Shown piece by piece: positions 1 to 5,318 of a stretch of 6,698 nucleotides of DNA. The notes beneath the pieces were generated by a model. That model saw only the letters and a program-made list of their open reading frames with translations, did no database searches and was not told the origin of the DNA. Source of the DNA: Saccharofermentans sp. (GTDB taxonomy: Bacteria > Bacillota_A > Clostridia > Saccharofermentanales > Saccharofermentanaceae); contig JAILHX010000141.1 in assembly GCA_024695565.1 (NCBI GenBank), positions 1 to 6,698 of the forward strand, in the 5' to 3' direction. The position numbers and the translations under genes are program-made. How positions within the stretch are numbered: position 1 is the stretch's first letter; every line of letters starts with the position of its first letter.

Positions 1-22
1 AGGGTATAAGACTCTCATCCAT

Positions 23-138
<116 letters not shown>

Positions 139-144
139 TTAAAT

Positions 145-220
145 TCCTCGATAGCTCAGTCGGTAGAGCGTTCGGCTGTTAACCGAAATGTCACAGGTTC
201 AAGTCCTGTTCGGGGAGCCA
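145..220 (+). tRNA. tRNA-Asn (anticodon GTT), CCA encoded
   Basis: This is a 76-nt tRNA cloverleaf. The acceptor stem pairs TCCTCGA (145-151) with TCGGGGA, followed by discriminator G and an encoded CCA ending at 220. The D-arm has TAGCTCAGTCGGTAGAGC. The anticodon stem is TTCGG (171-175) paired with CCGAA (183-187) around loop CTGTTAA, giving anticodon GTT at 178-180, which reads the AAC and AAU asparagine codons. The T-arm contains GGTTCAAGTCC. It directly follows the 5S gene and is probably processed from the same rRNA operon transcript. Confidence 0.97.
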
Positions 221-253
221 AAGCACCAATCTTAACGGTTGGTGCTTTTTTTT
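221..253 (+). terminator. Intrinsic terminator of the rRNA-tRNA operon
   Basis: A perfect 9-bp stem pairs AAGCACCAA (221-229) with TTGGTGCTT (239-247) around a 9-nt loop. It runs into eight T residues (246-253) on the plus strand. It begins immediately after the tRNA CCA, so it ends the rRNA operon transcript. On the minus strand the stem is followed by only three T residues, so it is unlikely to terminate the convergent zinc-ribbon gene efficiently. Confidence 0.93.
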
Positions 254-267
254 GCATTTTCGAGCAG

Positions 268-282
268 TGTAACATTGTTACA
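268..282. repeat. Small palindrome TGTAAC-ATT-GTTACA
   Basis: A perfect 6-bp inverted repeat with a 3-nt centre lies 14 bp past the T-tract of the rRNA operon terminator. It has the size and symmetry of a binding site for a dimeric repressor, but no promoter or start codon nearby would make that role concrete. A chance palindrome is also possible. Confidence 0.3.
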
Positions 283-290
283 TTGGCTTC

Positions 291-313
291 ATTGGTTGAA
301 AATAGCAACCAAT
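291..313. repeat. Inverted repeat, 8-bp arms
   Basis: ATTGGTTG (291-298) and CAACCAAT (306-313) form a perfect 8-bp stem around a 7-nt loop. It lies 86 bp beyond the stop codon of the minus-strand zinc-ribbon gene. It may protect or end that transcript, but it has no T-tract on either strand, so it is not a classical intrinsic terminator. No better terminator for that gene is visible. Confidence 0.35.
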
Positions 314-398
314 ATTCTGATATTTAGAAATCAGTTTGCATCCAAATACGGCGGGGATACAAAATACAAGAAGTATGCAGATACTCTTTTAGAATCAA

Positions 399-1511
399 TT
401 AACTGAACAGACTTGCGATAGCGCTCAGGATAAACATTAATGTTCCCCAGACGACAGGGAATGAGATAACGCCGAGCGCAATAAACAGAATGATCTTCCA
501 GAGGTAGGAAGGTGCATCGCAGAATGTAGCGCCGGTCTGACCGTTAATGGCTACCTGATATGTCTTGCCGCCATATTTATATGAAGCAAGGTACATAGGG
601 GCCAGAATATACTTGAACTTAACGTTGTAATAGTTAGTCGCGAGCTTGACCTCACTTACCGTGTCACCGTGGTGGAGGTCCCGCTCATAGGATCCGATAT
701 CGCTCTTGAGTTTCTTCTCGATGAGAACCTTCGCGCGCTCCCAGCCGTCGTTAAGACCAACCGTATAACGTTCTGCTACAAAGCCTGCAAGGTATTCGGG
801 AGCATAAGGAACGAGCCTGTCAAAATAGAAGTTCTGAACCTTTGAGATGTGAGGGTGGGTTACCTTATCAGTCGCATAGACGATCATGTCATCGATGAAC
901 TGATTGCGTACGCCCTTATATTTCTTATACGTATAATATGTATCTCCATCGCTGTCCGTGTGTCTGTATCCGATCTTTGCTATATAAGCGGAGACAGTAT
1001 CAGTATCGAATGTCCAAAAGGGAAGATAGAGACCTACGAAGTTCTCGAGTTTGCATTCCTGGACTGCTTTCGGTACAAAGCGCTTTTTCTTAAGGTTATC
1101 GACAAAGCACCTGGCAGCTTTATCGTTGTCTATCGCAAATGGAATAAGAGCGCCGGGAGCCATGATCTGTTCATTCTCTGCAGCGGGCATTACGCTCGTT
1201 GAACCGCAGAAAGGACAGCACCCTGATACCTGCGATGCATCGTAGAGTGCCTGACCGCCGCAGTTCTTGCAGACGATGAGTTTTCTTACGCTGCCCCAGT
1301 TAACGCTGGCGCGCTGCATAGCGGTATTGAAATCAAGTTCTTCAATGACTCTTCCTGTCTCAGGCTGGGGGAGTTCTCTTGTCGTTCCGCAGAAAGGGCA
1401 GAGCATCTTAAGCGTTGCAGGATCGTACTTGACCGTGGCACCGCATCCCGGACACTTAACGTCAGTATTTGACATGGTTACTTCGTTGATAACCTGTATG
1501 TTTTCTGCCAT
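399..1511 (-). CDS. TFIIB-type double zinc-ribbon membrane protein
   Basis: This 370-residue protein has unknown biochemical function. Two zinc ribbons lie at the N-terminus: C20-x2-C23 with C38-x2-C41, and C81-x2-C84 with C99-x2-C102, each ending in the knuckle CPFCG. A mixed, tyrosine-rich region follows (about 115-335). A single hydrophobic segment (about 337-368) ends the protein and probably anchors it in the membrane. The family is widespread in Firmicutes as TFIIB-type zinc-ribbon proteins, and the ribbons sometimes lead to misannotation as PriA-like helicases; no helicase motif is present here. The start at 1511 is chosen because AAGAGG lies 9 nt upstream; an internal ATG at 1475 would also keep both ribbons. 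The gene is divergent from the DUF975 gene across a region with putative regulator boxes. The family call is fairly sure; the role is not known. Confidence 0.85.
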   Translation of the reverse strand: MAENIQVINEVTMSNTDVKCPGCGATVKYDPATLKMLCPFCGTTRELPQPETGRVIEELDFNTAMQRASVNWGSVRKLIVCKNCGGQALYDASQVSGCCPFCGSTSVMPAAENEQIMAPGALIPFAIDNDKAARCFVDNLKKKRFVPKAVQECKLENFVGLYLPFWTFDTDTVSAYIAKIGYRHTDSDGDTYYTYKKYKGVRNQFIDDMIVYATDKVTHPHISKVQNFYFDRLVPYAPEYLAGFVAERYTVGLNDGWERAKVLIEKKLKSDIGSYERDLHHGDTVSEVKLATNYYNVKFKYILAPMYLASYKYGGKTYQVAINGQTGATFCDAPSYLWKIILFIALGVISFPVVWGTLMFILSAIASLFS

Positions 1512-1520
1512 CTGAGAGTT

Positions 1521-1526
1521 CCTCTT
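1521..1526 (-). promoter_or_regulatory. Ribosome binding site of the zinc-ribbon gene
   Basis: Read on the minus strand, AAGAGG stands 9 nt before the ATG whose first base is at 1511. This supports that start over the in-frame ATG at 1475. Confidence 0.7.
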
Positions 1527-1543
1527 TTCGAATTGCTACATAA

Positions 1544-1573
1544 ATTTTATCAAAAAGCCAAGTTAAGTTTAAG
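1544..1573 (-). promoter_or_regulatory. Candidate promoter of the zinc-ribbon gene
   Basis: On the minus strand the sequence TAAAAT (1549 down to 1544) matches five of six bases of the -10 consensus and would give a leader of about 26 nt. The -35 region at normal spacing is poor (TTAAAC or CTTAAA) and lies inside the 11-bp repeat array. The array could therefore help or block this promoter. The call rests on the -10 match and position only. Confidence 0.4.
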
Positions 1574-1604
1574 TTAAGGTTTAGCGATTTTGAGGTTAAG
1601 GTTC
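1561..1604. promoter_or_regulatory. 11-bp-phased direct repeats, putative OmpR-type regulator operator
   Basis: Four consecutive 11-bp units can be laid out. Units at 1561 (AGTTAAGTTTA), 1572 (AGTTAAGGTTT) and 1594 (GGTTAAGGTTC) share GTTAAG in the same register; the unit at 1583 (AGCGATTTTGA) is degenerate. GTTAA cores therefore fall at 1562, 1573 and 1595, on one face of the helix. The GTTAA-N6-GTTAA layout equals the known SaeR site of Staphylococcus and the general pattern of OmpR/PhoB-family sites. The last unit ends six bases before a TAGAAT -10 element, as expected for an activator. A closely similar array lies at 6596-6638. Confidence 0.6.
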
Positions 1605-1616
1605 GTTCTGTAGAAT
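1590..1616 (+). promoter_or_regulatory. Candidate promoter of the DUF975 gene
   Basis: The -10 element TAGAAT (1611-1616) matches five of six consensus bases. The only -35-like sequence is TTGAGG (1590-1595), with a short 15-bp spacer. A weak -35 overlapped by regulator boxes fits an activator-dependent promoter. Transcription would begin near 1623, leaving a leader of about 94 nt before the chosen start codon. Confidence 0.5.
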
Positions 1617-1633
1617 GAACATCGTAAGGGATA

Positions 1634-1677
1634 GGAACCGGCCGGGTTCCGAACCAGGAACAAGGAGCCCGGCGGTT
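1634..1677 (+). other. Structured 5' leader with competing hairpins
   Basis: The segment can fold in at least three mutually exclusive ways: GGAACC (1634-1639) with GGTTCC (1645-1650), a perfect 6-bp hairpin; a long GC-rich stem between 1636-1650 and 1664-1677 with one bulge and one G-U pair around a 13-nt loop; and GTTCC (1646-1650) with GGAAC (1657-1661). The segment 1645-1650 is used in all three. It lies in the predicted leader of the DUF975 gene, ending 25 nt before the ribosome binding site. It could stabilise the mRNA or serve as a regulatory switch; it matches no riboswitch class that I recognise. Confidence 0.4.
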
Positions 1678-1702
1678 ACTTCGAAAACAAATCTTTTTAG
1701 AA

Positions 1703-1708
1703 AAGAGG
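1703..1708 (+). promoter_or_regulatory. Ribosome binding site of the DUF975 gene
   Basis: AAGAGG stands 8 nt before the ATG at 1717 and decides the start. The earlier in-frame ATG at 1615 overlaps the -10 element and would translate the leader hairpin. The ten bases GAGGTCGCAA (1705-1714) recur exactly at 6664-6673 before the last gene. Confidence 0.75.
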
Positions 1709-1716
1709 TCGCAAAT

Positions 1717-2544
1717 ATGTGGACAAGGAAAAGTGTTAAGGCAAAGGGTAAGAAGAGCTTCTTCCAGAATTTCTGGAAATGCGTACTAGTCGGATTGATC
1801 TTATCGATCATCATCGGTGCAGCCAGCAGCGGAGGCGGAGGAGCCGGAAGCATGGCCGGTAACAGCGGCGGAGTGTTAGGCGGAATCCTCTCAGAATCTG
1901 AAGATGACCAGGATGTTGTAGTAGGTGATGTTGATGTCGATGTTGATCTTGGTGATGATGATGATCACGGTGTCACAGTTTCATATGATGTTGATAATAA
2001 TGACTTCGGATTCGCAATCATGGCATTCCTCATCGGATTCGCATTTGCCTTCGTAATCTCACTGATCGCTACGGCAATCGCTCTCGCAATCAAGTACTTT
2101 TTGCTCACACCGTTTGAATACGGATGCAGGAAGTTCTTCAGAAAGAATCTTGATGAACCTGCAAAGCTCAGCAATATCGTATATGTCTTCGATTCTCACT
2201 ATAAGAACATTATCAAGACAGCATTCATGAAAGACCTTTTTGTCTTCCTCTGGAGCCTGCTCTTCGTAATTCCGGGAATCATCAAGTCATACGAGTACAG
2301 AATGGTACCTTACATCATGAGCGAAGATCCTACAATGAACTACAAGGATGCTTTGGCTGAGAGCAAGAAGCTTATGACAGGCAACAAGTGGAAGACATTC
2401 GTTCTTGACCTCTCATTCATCGGTTGGGATATCCTCTCAGCAATGACATTAGGTTTCCTCGAGATCTTCTTCGTAGCTCCTTACAAGGCTTCTACGGAAG
2501 CAGCTCTCTATGAGACACTCAAGTATGGTATCGATGCAAAGTAA
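1717..2544 (+). CDS. DUF975 family integral membrane protein with acidic loop
   Basis: This 275-residue protein belongs to DUF975, a Firmicute membrane family of unknown function. Family hallmarks are the motif IPGIIKSYEY (185-194), the following MVPYIMSEDP, and LDLSFIGWDIL with TLG (230-246). Hydrophobic segments lie at about 20-37, 97-128, 172-190 and 229-255. The lysine-rich N-terminus suggests it faces the cytoplasm, which puts the loop 38-96 outside. That loop is first glycine/serine-rich, then strongly acidic (16 Asp/Glu between 60 and 96, including alternating DV repeats and DDDD). The start is set by AAGAGG 8 nt upstream. It is divergent from the zinc-ribbon gene and preceded by putative regulator boxes, so it may be a target of a nearby two-component system. 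The family call is firm; any role in envelope stress is inference. Confidence 0.88.
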   Translation: MWTRKSVKAKGKKSFFQNFWKCVLVGLILSIIIGAASSGGGGAGSMAGNSGGVLGGILSESEDDQDVVVGDVDVDVDLGDDDDHGVTVSYDVDNNDFGFAIMAFLIGFAFAFVISLIATAIALAIKYFLLTPFEYGCRKFFRKNLDEPAKLSNIVYVFDSHYKNIIKTAFMKDLFVFLWSLLFVIPGIIKSYEYRMVPYIMSEDPTMNYKDALAESKKLMTGNKWKTFVLDLSFIGWDILSAMTLGFLEIFFVAPYKASTEAALYETLKYGIDAK

Positions 2545-2549
2545 TCAAA

Positions 2550-2586
2550 GGGAATAAGAATAGACCAAATGGGGAATAGGAATAGG
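2550..2586 (+). repeat. 22-bp-spaced direct repeat upstream of system 1
   Basis: GGGAATAAGAATAGA (2550-2564) and GGGAATAGGAATAGG (2572-2586) are 15-bp copies with two mismatches. They start 22 bp apart, which is two helical turns. The second copy ends one base before a perfect TATAAT. This arrangement suggests an activator or autoregulation site for the regulator-kinase operon that follows. The box differs from the GTTAAG/TTTAAG arrays. Confidence 0.45.
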
Positions 2587-2587
2587 T

Positions 2588-2593
2588 TATAAT
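2588..2593 (+). promoter_or_regulatory. -10 element of the system 1 operon promoter
   Basis: This is a perfect TATAAT consensus. No good -35 is present at 16-18 bp upstream, which falls in the sequence between the two repeat copies, again suggesting activator help. The transcript would begin near 2600, about 50 nt before the regulator start and right at the hairpin at 2602. Confidence 0.55.
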
Positions 2594-2601
2594 AAGGTCA
2601 G

Positions 2602-2627
2602 CCGGAGGAGATATAAGTCTCCTCCGG
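2602..2627 (+). other. Strong hairpin at the 5' end of the system 1 mRNA, or terminator
   Basis: CCGGAGGAGA (2602-2611) and TCTCCTCCGG (2618-2627) form a perfect 10-bp stem with a 6-nt loop. AGCCG (2600-2604) and CGGCT (2629-2633) offer an alternative outer pairing. Only three T residues follow. It may end the DUF975 transcript weakly, or it may form the 5' cap hairpin of the downstream mRNA, because the TATAAT at 2588 would start transcription at about 2600. I lean to the second reading. Confidence 0.5.
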
Positions 2628-2651
2628 TCGGCTTTGGAAATGGAGAAACTT

Positions 2652-3335
2652 ATGGGTTACAAGGTTTTGATCGCAGATGACGAGAAGGAGATAAGAAATC
2701 TTCTCAAGCTCTATCTGGAGAATGACGATTTTGAAGTTATTGATGTCGCTACGGGTGGAGAAGTAGCGGGGGCTCTCGATTCATTTAAGCCCGACATCGT
2801 TCTTCTGGATGTCATGATGCCCGGCAAGGACGGTATCCACGTTCTTAAAGATATCCGCGAAGTCAGTAATGTTCCCGTCATGATCATCTCTGCACGCACG
2901 GCTGATGCCGAGAGGATCTTAGGACTTAACGTCGGAGCTGACGATTATATCTGCAAACCGTTCAACCCGTTAGAAGTCGTAGCCAGAGTCAAATCACTCC
3001 TCAGGCGCTTTTATGCTCTCGGAGGCAGTGAGGATAAATCAGAGCAGATCACATGCGGTGATCTGGTCCTTGATACGGGCAAGTGCAGGCTCTTAAAAGA
3101 CGGCAAGTCATTAGAGCTTACTTCAGTTGAATTTAAGATAATGGAGCTTCTCATGAGGCAGCCCGGCAAGGTCTATACCAAGCAGCAGATCTATGAGTAT
3201 GCCTGGGGCGAAGATTACTTCGTTGCCGACAACAACATCATGGTTGCAATAAGCAAGCTCAGGACAAAACTCGATGACGATCCTTCGCGCTACATCAAGA
3301 CACTGCGCGGCTTAGGATATAGACTGGAAGCTTAA
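2652..3335 (+). CDS. OmpR-family response regulator (system 1)
   Basis: This is a 227-residue cytoplasmic DNA-binding regulator activated by phosphotransfer from its kinase. The receiver domain (about 3-118) has the acidic pair D9-D10, phosphoacceptor D53 in LLDVMMPGKDG, S80 and K102 in the KPF motif. The winged-helix effector domain (about 132-226) contains LTSVEFKIMELL, the recognition-helix region NNIMVAISKLRTKLDDD and the wing TLRGLGYRLEA, all standard for the family. The ATG at 2652 is chosen because GGAG lies 6 nt upstream; the ATG at 2640 and the TTG at 2634 lack a proper site. The kinase gene starts 11 nt after its stop, so the two form an operon. It resembles VanR-type regulators in general, but the sequence does not settle an ortholog. 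It is a candidate to bind the 11-bp arrays in this window. Confidence 0.93.
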   Translation: MGYKVLIADDEKEIRNLLKLYLENDDFEVIDVATGGEVAGALDSFKPDIVLLDVMMPGKDGIHVLKDIREVSNVPVMIISARTADAERILGLNVGADDYICKPFNPLEVVARVKSLLRRFYALGGSEDKSEQITCGDLVLDTGKCRLLKDGKSLELTSVEFKIMELLMRQPGKVYTKQQIYEYAWGEDYFVADNNIMVAISKLRTKLDDDPSRYIKTLRGLGYRLEA

Positions 3336-3346
3336 GGGAGAATCAG

Positions 3347-4549
3347 ATGAACAATGAGCGCGGCTTAAGAGGCTTCATACTCGCCAGGTTTTTCATCATC
3401 CTAATCATCGTGAGCCTGGTTGAGTTTACGGTCGTGCTTCTGACGAACAGACTGCTGATCCCGCTTATGATCAGCACCTTCAAATTAGATGAGATCATTC
3501 AGGCGGTAAGTTCAGAGAATCTTTTCCTTATCATCTTCGTACTCATCACAACTTCGATAGTTAATTCGGTATTACCGTTTTTTAAGGTATCACCTGCTGC
3601 AGTCAACAGCTTTTTGGAAGGCCTCATTGCCGAACGCGGAAGTGAAGCGGTAGCAGCGACGGAATCCATCAGAAATCTTACACAGGACACAAAGACGACA
3701 ATACTTCTGGCTCTTGCCGTTATCTTTATTGCCATAGTCCTTATTACTCCTTATGTGATAGGCGGAATAATCTTCTCAATATCAGTTGCCAAAGAGATAC
3801 GTATCTCCGAGAAGGAGAAGGAAGAAGCCAGAATAAGAGAAGAGAAGCGCCGCTATCTCATGATCTCCAACATCGTTCACGACCTGAAGACGCCCATGAC
3901 AACAGTCTACGGCTACGCGAAGGCCTTAAATGACGGCGTTGTTCCCGAAGATAAGAAGTCTGAATATTTAGATGCGATAATGGCCAAGTCCGACAGGATG
4001 AACGACGTTGTTGCAATGCTATTAGATTACGTAAAACTCGACAGCGAAGGGTTTACTATCAAGAAGGAACATACGGATATCTGCGAACTGGTACGTGCCT
4101 GCTGTGCGTTCAGCTATACGGATATCGAAGCTGCAGGAGATGAGATCGATGTCGTGATTCCTGATCATCCTATCTTCATCCAGGCTGACAATAAGCAGTT
4201 GTCCCGTGTAATTACTAACCTTATAACAAATGCGATTCGCCACAATCCCGAGGGCACAAAGATCCGCGTGTCCATTACATCAGATTCTGATACGACTGCC
4301 AGCGACGTAATGGTTTTTGTGGCTGATTCAGGCGAGGAGATAGAGGGAAATCTGACGGAACAGATTTTCGAGCCGTTCGTAACAGGCGATGAGTCACGCG
4401 CATCAGATGCCGGAACTGGCTTAGGACTTCCGCTCTCGCGCAAGATCTGCGATATGCACGGCTTTAAATTAAAGCTTGTTCAAAGTCCTGAGATCTTAAG
4501 ATACAGGCTTGGTGAGGACTATAAGAAGGTATTTGTTATCTTCATGTGA
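3347..4549 (+). CDS. Sensor histidine kinase (system 1)
   Basis: This 400-residue membrane kinase is expected to phosphorylate the regulator just upstream. Hydrophobic segments lie at about 10-33, 58-78 and 118-146, followed by a charged helix (150-170) instead of a recognisable HAMP domain. The phosphorylated residue is H178 in the H-box HDLKTP. The catalytic domain has the N-box NLITNAIRHN (N295), a G1 box VADSGEEI (D327, G329), the F-box FEPFVTGDES and the G2 box GTGLGLPLSRK. In G1 the usual second glycine is replaced by glutamate (E331). Three apparent membrane segments do not fit a cytoplasmic N-terminus and a cytoplasmic kinase, so one is probably not a true span. GGGAG lies 6 nt before the start. 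The signal sensed is unknown; the long segment between 79 and 117 may contribute to sensing. Confidence 0.92.
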   Translation: MNNERGLRGFILARFFIILIIVSLVEFTVVLLTNRLLIPLMISTFKLDEIIQAVSSENLFLIIFVLITTSIVNSVLPFFKVSPAAVNSFLEGLIAERGSEAVAATESIRNLTQDTKTTILLALAVIFIAIVLITPYVIGGIIFSISVAKEIRISEKEKEEARIREEKRRYLMISNIVHDLKTPMTTVYGYAKALNDGVVPEDKKSEYLDAIMAKSDRMNDVVAMLLDYVKLDSEGFTIKKEHTDICELVRACCAFSYTDIEAAGDEIDVVIPDHPIFIQADNKQLSRVITNLITNAIRHNPEGTKIRVSITSDSDTTASDVMVFVADSGEEIEGNLTEQIFEPFVTGDESRASDAGTGLGLPLSRKICDMHGFKLKLVQSPEILRYRLGEDYKKVFVIFM

Positions 4550-4550
4550 T

Positions 4551-4579
4551 TTGTCCATATTATCCTTTTGAAGTAAAAT
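4551..4579 (+). promoter_or_regulatory. Promoter of the system 2 operon
   Basis: TTGTCC (4551-4556) and TAAAAT (4574-4579) are separated by exactly 17 bp and match four and five of six sigma-A consensus bases. Transcription would begin near 4586 and leave a leader of about 37 nt. The promoter lies in the 73-bp gap after the first kinase gene. No hairpin terminator is visible in that gap, so read-through from system 1 is also likely. Confidence 0.6.
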
Positions 4580-4622
4580 TCATACTATTCAAAGAATTAA
4601 GATTGGTTATTGAGGAAAACAC

Positions 4623-5315
4623 ATGAAATACGATTGCCTGATCATAGATGACGAGGAAGAACTTGCCGATAACACATGCGAGTATTTCAATATGTTTGAA
4701 GTCAAGACTGCCGCGGTCTATTCGAGCGTGGAAGCAGATAACTTCTTAAGCTCAAACGAAGCATCATTGGTCCTGCTGGACATCAATCTTTCTGACGGAA
4801 GCGGATTTGAACTCTGCAAGAAGATCCGTCAGACGATGAATATTCCGATCCTTTTTATCTCAGCGAGAAACACCGATGACGACAAGATAATCGCCCTTAA
4901 CATCGGAGGTGACGACTATATCGAGAAGCCTTATTCTCTGGGCGTTCTGCTCGCGAAAGTAAAGGTCGTCTTAAAGCGCTTTGCTTCAGTTGATCCTGCC
5001 TCAGAAGACAAGGCTGATTTCGATGACGGTTATCTGAAAATGGATTCTGCCAACAAGACAGTTTACGTAAACGGTGCAGAGAAAAAGATCACATCCATCG
5101 AGTGGAAACTTCTTGATTATCTGATCGCAAACAAGAACCGTCTAATTACCAAAAACGAGATCTTCGATAATGTCTGGAACGACAGATTTACGACCGACGG
5201 AACACTTAATGTTCACATCAGGAAGATCAGGGAAGCTATCGAGAAAGATCCCCAGGAACCGAAGTATATCATTACTGTCTGGAAGGAAGGCTACAAGTTC
5301 GTAGCACCTGAGTAA
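4623..5315 (+). CDS. OmpR-family response regulator (system 2)
   Basis: This is a 230-residue transcription regulator. The receiver domain has D9-D10, phosphoacceptor D53 in LLDINLSDGSG, S80 and K102 in KPY. The effector winged helix (about 136-228) contains ITSIEWKLLDYLI, the recognition-helix region TLNVHIRKIREAIEKDP and the wing ITVWKEGYKFV. The wing differs from the common TVRGxGYRF form by carrying W-K-E. GAGG lies 7 nt before the ATG. The kinase gene follows after only 3 nt, so translation is probably coupled. It is the paralogue, not a copy, of the regulator at 2652. The array upstream of the gene at 6677 lies just past its kinase, which makes this regulator the positional favourite for binding it. 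Confidence 0.93.
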   Translation: MKYDCLIIDDEEELADNTCEYFNMFEVKTAAVYSSVEADNFLSSNEASLVLLDINLSDGSGFELCKKIRQTMNIPILFISARNTDDDKIIALNIGGDDYIEKPYSLGVLLAKVKVVLKRFASVDPASEDKADFDDGYLKMDSANKTVYVNGAEKKITSIEWKLLDYLIANKNRLITKNEIFDNVWNDRFTTDGTLNVHIRKIREAIEKDPQEPKYIITVWKEGYKFVAPE

Positions 5316-5318
5316 AAG

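Larger units (their letters stand above)
236..406 (+). pseudogene. Possible 3' remnant of a lost gene (headless open frame)
   Basis: One frame stays open from after the TAA at 233-235 to a TGA at 404-406. Its last 25 codons (329-403) read like real protein, for example the segment FASKYGGDTKYKKYADTLLE, with ordinary-looking codons. The part before about 320 (hydrophobic, tryptophan- and histidine-rich) does not look coding and overlaps the terminator. There is no ATG and no ribosome binding site; only unsupported GTG or TTG codons occur. Its end overlaps the 3' end of the convergent zinc-ribbon gene by 8 bp. I do not recognise the protein. It could be the tail of a gene truncated by a rearrangement next to the rRNA operon, or chance. 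Confidence 0.2.

Noticed and set aside
221..253. rRNA operon terminator as a bidirectional terminator for the convergent zinc-ribbon gene
   Set aside because: On the minus strand only three T residues follow the stem, so it lacks the required T-tract.
849..1202. Plus-strand open frame opposite the zinc-ribbon gene
   Set aside because: It lies entirely antisense to a gene with clear zinc-ribbon motifs, has no ribosome binding site, and its translation has no recognisable domain.
1615..1716. N-terminal extension of the DUF975 protein from an ATG at 1615
   Set aside because: That ATG overlaps the -10 element and has no ribosome binding site. The extension would translate a GC-rich hairpin, and family homology begins at the ATG at 1717, which has AAGAGG upstream.
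2634..2651. Earlier starts (TTG at 2634, ATG at 2640) for the system 1 regulator
   Set aside because: Neither has a suitable ribosome binding site, whereas the ATG at 2652 has GGAG 6 nt upstream and gives the usual receiver-domain N-terminus.
4550..4622. Terminator or TTAAG array between the two two-component systems
   Set aside because: No inverted repeat of useful length is present, and only one TTAAG (4597-4601) occurs, without a phased partner and downstream of the predicted start.
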